From NCBI RefSeq assembly GCF_029278605.1, contig NZ_CP119572.1, positions 3,534,001-3,598,000 of the forward strand: a DNA stretch of 64,000 bases, given 5' to 3'. Shown here piece by piece: positions 60,116 to 64,000 of the stretch. Under the pieces are notes generated by a model, which was not told the origin of the DNA, made no database searches, and saw nothing but the letters and a program-made list of their open reading frames with translations. This stretch comes from Cupriavidus sp. WKF15 (GTDB lineage: Bacteria; Pseudomonadota; Gammaproteobacteria; Burkholderiales; Burkholderiaceae). How positions within the stretch are numbered: position 1 is the first letter of the stretch; each line of letters opens with the position of its first letter. The translations under genes and the position numbers were made by a program.

Positions 60116-62074
60116 TTACATGCCCCACAGTTTCCACTTCGGCCGGGTCGCCCGGAGTGCAGCCTCGACCTTCATATTCAGGCCACGCGTGCGCCCTTCG
60201 GCGGCGCCTGCGGCATGCGCCTTGTCGTAGTAGCCAAGCGCCGTCTCGCGCTGACCGAGGCCAACCGCCGACTCCACCGCGCGCAACCAGGTTTCGGCAT
60301 CCCAGTCGTCACGTACCGCGAACGCCGCGACAAAATCCGCGAGCGCGGCATCGTGCCGTGCGGCGGCGTTATGGATGAGCGCGCGCTGCACGCGCGGCGC
60401 GGCCTGGTCCCAGGCATCGCCCTCTGTCAATTCAATCGCCTGCTCGAACAGCGGCAGCGCGCGTTCATGGTCGCCGAGATCGCGCCAGACCTGGCCAAAG
60501 CGGTTGAAGAGCCACGCGTCTTCCACCAGCAGTGCGCGGCGTTGCTGGGCGTCGATCTCGGCGAGTGCGTCGGTGCGGTCGTGCTGGTCCATGCCGTCCA
60601 TGCGGGCCTGGACGAGCGCGGCGTAATGGGCGCGCGCGTGCGCCATCGGGTGCGCGGCCTCGCTGCGTGCTTCCACCGGCAAAGCGTCGAGCCGGGCATC
60701 CATATGCGTCATCGCCGCGCCGGCCGCCTCGCCGGCCTCGGCGCCGCCGATGGCCTTCCAGGCGGCGATGAGGCGGCTGAATGCCCAGGTCACGTCGGCT
60801 GGGTTGCGCTCCAGCGGATAGCGGTTCAGCACCTCGCCCGCCAGTTCCACCACCTTCTGGTGCTGGCCCGCGCCGGCGTGGCAGTCGAGCAGGTCGATCC
60901 AGTGGTCGATGAACTCGCTCGCGGCCATGCCCTTGCGGTGCAGGGCGATGCGCGTGTCGAGGCTGGCGGCGTCGGCCGGCAGGCTGCGCGCGAGCAAGCG
61001 GCACAGCAGCGAATAGACGTGCGGGTCGGCATTGCCGCCATGGCCGTCCGCGTCACCTTCGCCGGTGGCGAAATACGCTTCGAAGCGCGCTACGCCGAGC
61101 TGGCAGGCTTCCACCAGCCGCGGCCGCAACGCGGCTTCGGCCTGCGGCACCTGGTCGATGAACTCGCCCAGCGCCGTGGCGGCACGGTAGTAGCCGGCGC
61201 CGTCGTCGGATTGCGTGGTCAGGCTGAATTTCAGCCAGGGCTGTGCGTCGGCTCCCTGCGCACCGGACTGGGCGGCCTGGTGGCGCCACGCCATGGCGCG
61301 TACCTGGGTCTGCGGGTCCGGGCACTGGCGCAGGTACACGGCCAGGTCATCCTGGGCGCCGTCCATGTCGCCCGTGCCAAAGCGCAGCGGCGCGCGCAGG
61401 CGGCGGGCCTGCGGATGATCGGGAGACTCGGCCAGCACCAGGTCGGCCTGCTCGCCGGCGAGCGCGTCGGCCGCCTCCGGTTCGAGCTCCAGCAGGTCGG
61501 GGTTATCCAGCGCAATGCGGCCCAGGCAAACGCGCATCATGGGCTCGGCCGGCTGGCCGGCGGCCTCGGCGCGCGCGATCGCGTCGTGCACGAGCGGCAG
61601 GATGTCTTCTGCGCCAAGGTCCGGCGCCCGGTACAGCAGGTCGTGCCAGTAACGGCCGGCCCGCGCGAGGTCACCAAGCCGGTAGCACGCCAGGCCCGCG
61701 TGGAAATGGGCAGCCCATTCGCCGGACAGCAGGCCGTTGCGCCGCGCAGCCTCATGCAGCCACGGCAGTGCGTCGCCATCACGGCCAAGGCCCATCAGCA
61801 TGGCGCCGTAGCGATGCGCGATCACCCCGCGCGAAGCCCACCGGTGCGGCGCCGCCAGCCCCAGCGATTCCAGCCGCGCCAGCGCCTCGTCGAGCACGGC
61901 GAAGGCCGCCTGCGCATCACCCTTGTCGAAGTGCAGCCTTGCCCGCAGCGTAATGAAATCGACCACTTCGGGCCGGGCCTCCGACAACTGGCCGGCGATT
62001 TCGAGCGCTTCATCGAACCGGCCGATGCCGGCCAGGTCGATTGCGCGGTCGTAGCTGACTTCCTGCACGGACAC
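60116..62074 (-). CDS. Large TPR-like helical-repeat protein, function unknown
   Basis: A 652-residue soluble protein made almost wholly of alpha-helical hairpins in the TPR manner, for example DRAIDLAGIGRFDEALEIAG, HFDKGDAQAAFAVLDEALAR, YRLGDLARAGRYWHDLL and VWRDLGDHERALPLFEQAIE. No catalytic domain is seen. The C-terminus reads ALRATRPKWKLWGM. Start is GTG 62074, chosen because AAGGAG lies 6 bp upstream and the upstream frame is not repeat-like. It probably acts as a scaffold. Some predatory- or contact-type cytosolic proteins look similar, but nothing links it to one. Confidence 0.75.
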   Translation of the reverse strand: MSVQEVSYDRAIDLAGIGRFDEALEIAGQLSEARPEVVDFITLRARLHFDKGDAQAAFAVLDEALARLESLGLAAPHRWASRGVIAHRYGAMLMGLGRDGDALPWLHEAARRNGLLSGEWAAHFHAGLACYRLGDLARAGRYWHDLLYRAPDLGAEDILPLVHDAIARAEAAGQPAEPMMRVCLGRIALDNPDLLELEPEAADALAGEQADLVLAESPDHPQARRLRAPLRFGTGDMDGAQDDLAVYLRQCPDPQTQVRAMAWRHQAAQSGAQGADAQPWLKFSLTTQSDDGAGYYRAATALGEFIDQVPQAEAALRPRLVEACQLGVARFEAYFATGEGDADGHGGNADPHVYSLLCRLLARSLPADAASLDTRIALHRKGMAASEFIDHWIDLLDCHAGAGQHQKVVELAGEVLNRYPLERNPADVTWAFSRLIAAWKAIGGAEAGEAAGAAMTHMDARLDALPVEARSEAAHPMAHARAHYAALVQARMDGMDQHDRTDALAEIDAQQRRALLVEDAWLFNRFGQVWRDLGDHERALPLFEQAIELTEGDAWDQAAPRVQRALIHNAAARHDAALADFVAAFAVRDDWDAETWLRAVESAVGLGQRETALGYYDKAHAAGAAEGRTRGLNMKVEAALRATRPKWKLWGM

Positions 62075-62184
62075 GTACTGCTCCTTCTGGATTGGATAGG
62101 CGAATGCGGGATTATGCGCCAATGACACGATCCCCCATCGGGGACAACAAACGGCAGGGGTCAGTTCGATCTTTAGAATTGCAC

Positions 62185-62220
62185 GAAGAAGAAACGCCAC
62201 CCGGTTCGGGTGGCGTTTTT
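62185..62220 (-). terminator. Terminator of the branched-chain binding-protein gene
   Basis: Perfect 11-bp stem (AAACGCCACCC / GGGTGGCGTTT), loop GGTTC. T-rich on both sides (TTTCTTCTT on the minus strand, TTTTT on the plus strand), 23 bp past the stop. Confidence 0.9.
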
Positions 62221-62240
62221 CGGGCTGTGCGCTGGGCGGC

Positions 62241-63392
62241 TTACTTGCCGCCAACCGTCTCCAGCACCGTCCACTTGCCGCCCACCACCTTGTAGACGGT
62301 AATGCCGCCGTCCTTCAGGTCGCCGCGAGCGTCGTACGCCAGCGTCTTGGTGGTGACGCCCTGCATATTGGTGGCAGCCAGCACCGGCAGGTAGCGCGCC
62401 GGATCGGCCGATCCGGCCTTGATCATGGCGGTCATCATCGCGGTCGCGCCGTCATAGGCGTACGGCGAGTAGGTCTGCACCTTGGAGCCGAAGCGCTTCT
62501 CGTACTTCTTCTCGTATGCGGCGCCGCCCGGCATCTGGTCCAGCGGCAAGCCAGCCAGCGACACCACAGTGCCTTCGGCAGCCGGGCCGGCCAGCTTCAG
62601 GAAGTTGTCGGTCTTGGACATTTCGCCCGACACCAGCGGGGCCTTCATGCCCAGTTCCTTGACCTGCTTGGCCATCGGGGCCGACTGGGTCTCGGCGCCG
62701 CCGTAGAAGATGATGTCCGGGTTGCTGCGCTTGATGTTGGTCAGCACGGCCTTGAAGTCCACCGCCTTGTCGTTGGTGAACTCGCGGCGCACGATCTTGC
62801 CGCCGGCGGCCTTGGCGGCCTTCTCGAACTCGTCGGCCAGGCCCTGGCCGTAGGCGGTGCGATCGTCGACGATCGCGATGTTCTTCGCGCCCAGCTTCTT
62901 CACCACGAAGGCGCCGATCACCGAGCCCTGCTGGGTGTCGGACGTCATCATGCGGAAGGTCGTCTTGAAGCCCTGCTTCGTGTATTCCGGCGCGGTCGCC
63001 ATGGCGATCTGCGGAATGCCGGCGCGGTTGTAGACCATCGACGCCGGAATCGTGGTGCCCGAGTTGAAGTGGCCGAGCATGCCCTGGATGCCATTGTCGA
63101 CGAGCTTCTGCGCCACCACCGAGCCGGTCTTGGGATCGGCCTGGTCGTCTTCGGAGACCAGCACGAACTTGACTTCCTTGCCGCCGATCTTCGGCTTGGT
63201 GGCGTTCATGTCATCAATCGCGAGGACGATGCCGTTCTGCATGTCCTTGCCGTACTGGGCCTGGCCGCCGGTCATCGGGCCGGCAAAACCCAGCTTGATT
63301 TCCTGCGCCTGGGCGAAGGCTGCCGTGGCACCGGTCAGGCCGGCGAAAGTCAGGGCAACGGTCAGGGCCGTCTTGTGGAATGTCGAGGTCAT
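62241..63392 (-). CDS. livK: Branched-chain amino-acid ABC transporter substrate-binding protein
   Basis: A 383-residue periplasmic binding protein. The signal peptide ends at AFAQAQ (residue 28). IKLGFAGPMTGGQAQYGKDMQNG is the hallmark N-terminus, with VSEDDQADPKTGSVVAQKLVD, GHFNSGTTIPAS and VDDRTAYGQGLADEFEKAA further on. It binds leucine, isoleucine, valine or related amino acids for LivHMGF. The transporter genes are not adjacent, so it is a solitary binding protein with its own terminator. A strong AAGGAGA site precedes ATG 63392. Confidence 0.92.
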   Translation of the reverse strand: MTSTFHKTALTVALTFAGLTGATAAFAQAQEIKLGFAGPMTGGQAQYGKDMQNGIVLAIDDMNATKPKIGGKEVKFVLVSEDDQADPKTGSVVAQKLVDNGIQGMLGHFNSGTTIPASMVYNRAGIPQIAMATAPEYTKQGFKTTFRMMTSDTQQGSVIGAFVVKKLGAKNIAIVDDRTAYGQGLADEFEKAAKAAGGKIVRREFTNDKAVDFKAVLTNIKRSNPDIIFYGGAETQSAPMAKQVKELGMKAPLVSGEMSKTDNFLKLAGPAAEGTVVSLAGLPLDQMPGGAAYEKKYEKRFGSKVQTYSPYAYDGATAMMTAMIKAGSADPARYLPVLAATNMQGVTTKTLAYDARGDLKDGGITVYKVVGGKWTVLETVGGK

Positions 63393-63538
63393 CAGTTCTC
63401 CTTGGTGGCTGGTTCAGCCTTCTTTGCTGCGCTTTTTCTACGCTTCGGGAACGCCGGCTGGGCGCCCCTCCCCTATTGCTGCGTATGGCGGCAGGATCGC
63501 CGCCGCGCATACGCACGTCAAACTCAGTCCGCGCCGGC

Positions 63539-64000
63539 TCAGCCGATCGTCATCAGGCTGGCATTGCCGCCGGCGGCTGCCGTGTTGACCGACAGCGAGC
63601 GCTCGATCAGCAAACGCTCCAGCGCGATATTCGTTTCACCCTGCGCCAGTCCCTGCACGCTGACGATCGGGCCCGGGCGCGCCGCGACCTGTTCGCACAC
63701 CGTGCGCAACTGGTCTGAGTCGCCGTGGTGGATCACCGCGTCGAACGCAACCTCGGGCGACATCCAGTCGGCGACCAGGCGGACGCGCGATTGTACGCCC
63801 TTAGGCAGCCGCGAAAACAGCCCGCGCGCGACAGGGTTTTCCGCCATCGCGGCCTGGCTGCCGACGGCCAGGACGGCCGCCAGCTGGGTAGCCAGATCCG
63901 TTTCCTGCGCCGCCAGGCACAGCACCTGGTGACGCGGCAGCAGCGAGTAGGTGTTGCGCTCTCCTGTCGGCCCCGGCAGCGTCACCGAAATGCCGGCGGC
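63539..64000 (-). CDS. putA: Bifunctional PutA (proline dehydrogenase / glutamate-semialdehyde dehydrogenase), C-terminal end
   Basis: Only the last about 153 residues are in the window; the frame is open at base 64000. ISVTLPGPTGERNTYSLLPR and the C-terminal RSLSVNTAAAGGNASLMTIG are the signature end of PutA, the membrane-associated enzyme that oxidises proline to glutamate in two steps. The start and the DNA-binding or catalytic domains lie outside. The 146-bp gap to livK holds no gene. Confidence 0.9.
   Translation of the reverse strand, partial: AAGISVTLPGPTGERNTYSLLPRHQVLCLAAQETDLATQLAAVLAVGSQAAMAENPVARGLFSRLPKGVQSRVRLVADWMSPEVAFDAVIHHGDSDQLRTVCEQVAARPGPIVSVQGLAQGETNIALERLLIERSLSVNTAAAGGNASLMTIG

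Overview
The window is a 64 kb stretch of a high-GC betaproteobacterial chromosome. Gene content, protein sequences and neighbourhoods (gcl-hyi-glxR-ttuD-pyk, gcvTHP with sdaA, a PbrR/CadR-type regulator, DctA with a GntR regulator, many branched-chain-type binding proteins) look most like Burkholderiaceae, probably Cupriavidus or a close Ralstonia relative. This assignment is inference; no ribosomal RNA or other marker locus is present. I see no insertion sequences, phage genes, integrases, CRISPR arrays or replication origins. Coding density is high throughout, and the region reads as core and metabolic chromosome rather than as an island.

Layout. 1-6.9 kb: the end of a polar amino-acid ABC ATPase, an EamA exporter, a flavocytochrome c sulfide dehydrogenase pair, then dolP-diaA-yraN head to head with rsmI, and rlpA. 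7-10 kb: an MBL hydrolase, a DEDDh exonuclease, a small membrane protein, an ArsC-family reductase and a GNAT acetyltransferase. 10.3-15.4 kb: two M20-type amidohydrolases divergent from dctA and a GntR regulator, with a palindrome lying inside the dctA promoter. 15.7-20.2 kb: an acyl-CoA catabolic operon (SDR, PaaG-like, AMP ligase, enoyl-CoA hydratase), preceded by a tiny Cys-rich ORF. 20.3-26.2 kb: two LysR regulators divergent from an MFS transporter and an M20D amidohydrolase. 26.5-33.2 kb: a complete glyoxylate-to-pyruvate operon.

33.4-41.6 kb: a YpfJ metallopeptidase, a secreted tandem-repeat protein, rnk, a CadR-like regulator with its operator, a small czcI-like secreted protein, htpX, arfB, a flavoprotein oxidase and small envelope proteins. 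41.9-46.1 kb: tRNA-Arg(CCG), a dihaem cytochrome c5, hemN under an FNR-type box, and an orphan binding protein. 46.4-48.5 kb: a Rep-type helicase. 48.8-57 kb: a tandem glycine riboswitch with promoter and terminator controlling gcvT-gcvH-gcvP, followed by yetF-like, sdaA and persulfide dioxygenase genes. 57.1-64 kb: a glycine-zipper protein, ybdK coupled to a CPA2 antiporter, a 652-residue helical-repeat protein, a branched-chain amino-acid binding protein and the C-terminus of putA.

How the parts work together. Two modules feed central carbon. Glyoxylate is condensed, reduced, phosphorylated and carried to pyruvate by Gcl, Hyi, GlxR, TtuD and Pyk. Glycine is sensed by a riboswitch and split by GcvPHT, and the serine that can arise through one-carbon units can be deaminated to pyruvate by SdaA. 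I did not find a convincing wholly new system. The least explained items are the DPYTDG-repeat secreted protein, the Cys-rich leader-like ORF at 15.7 kb, the CadR operator facing a small czcI-like orphan, and several perfect palindromes in intergenic DNA.
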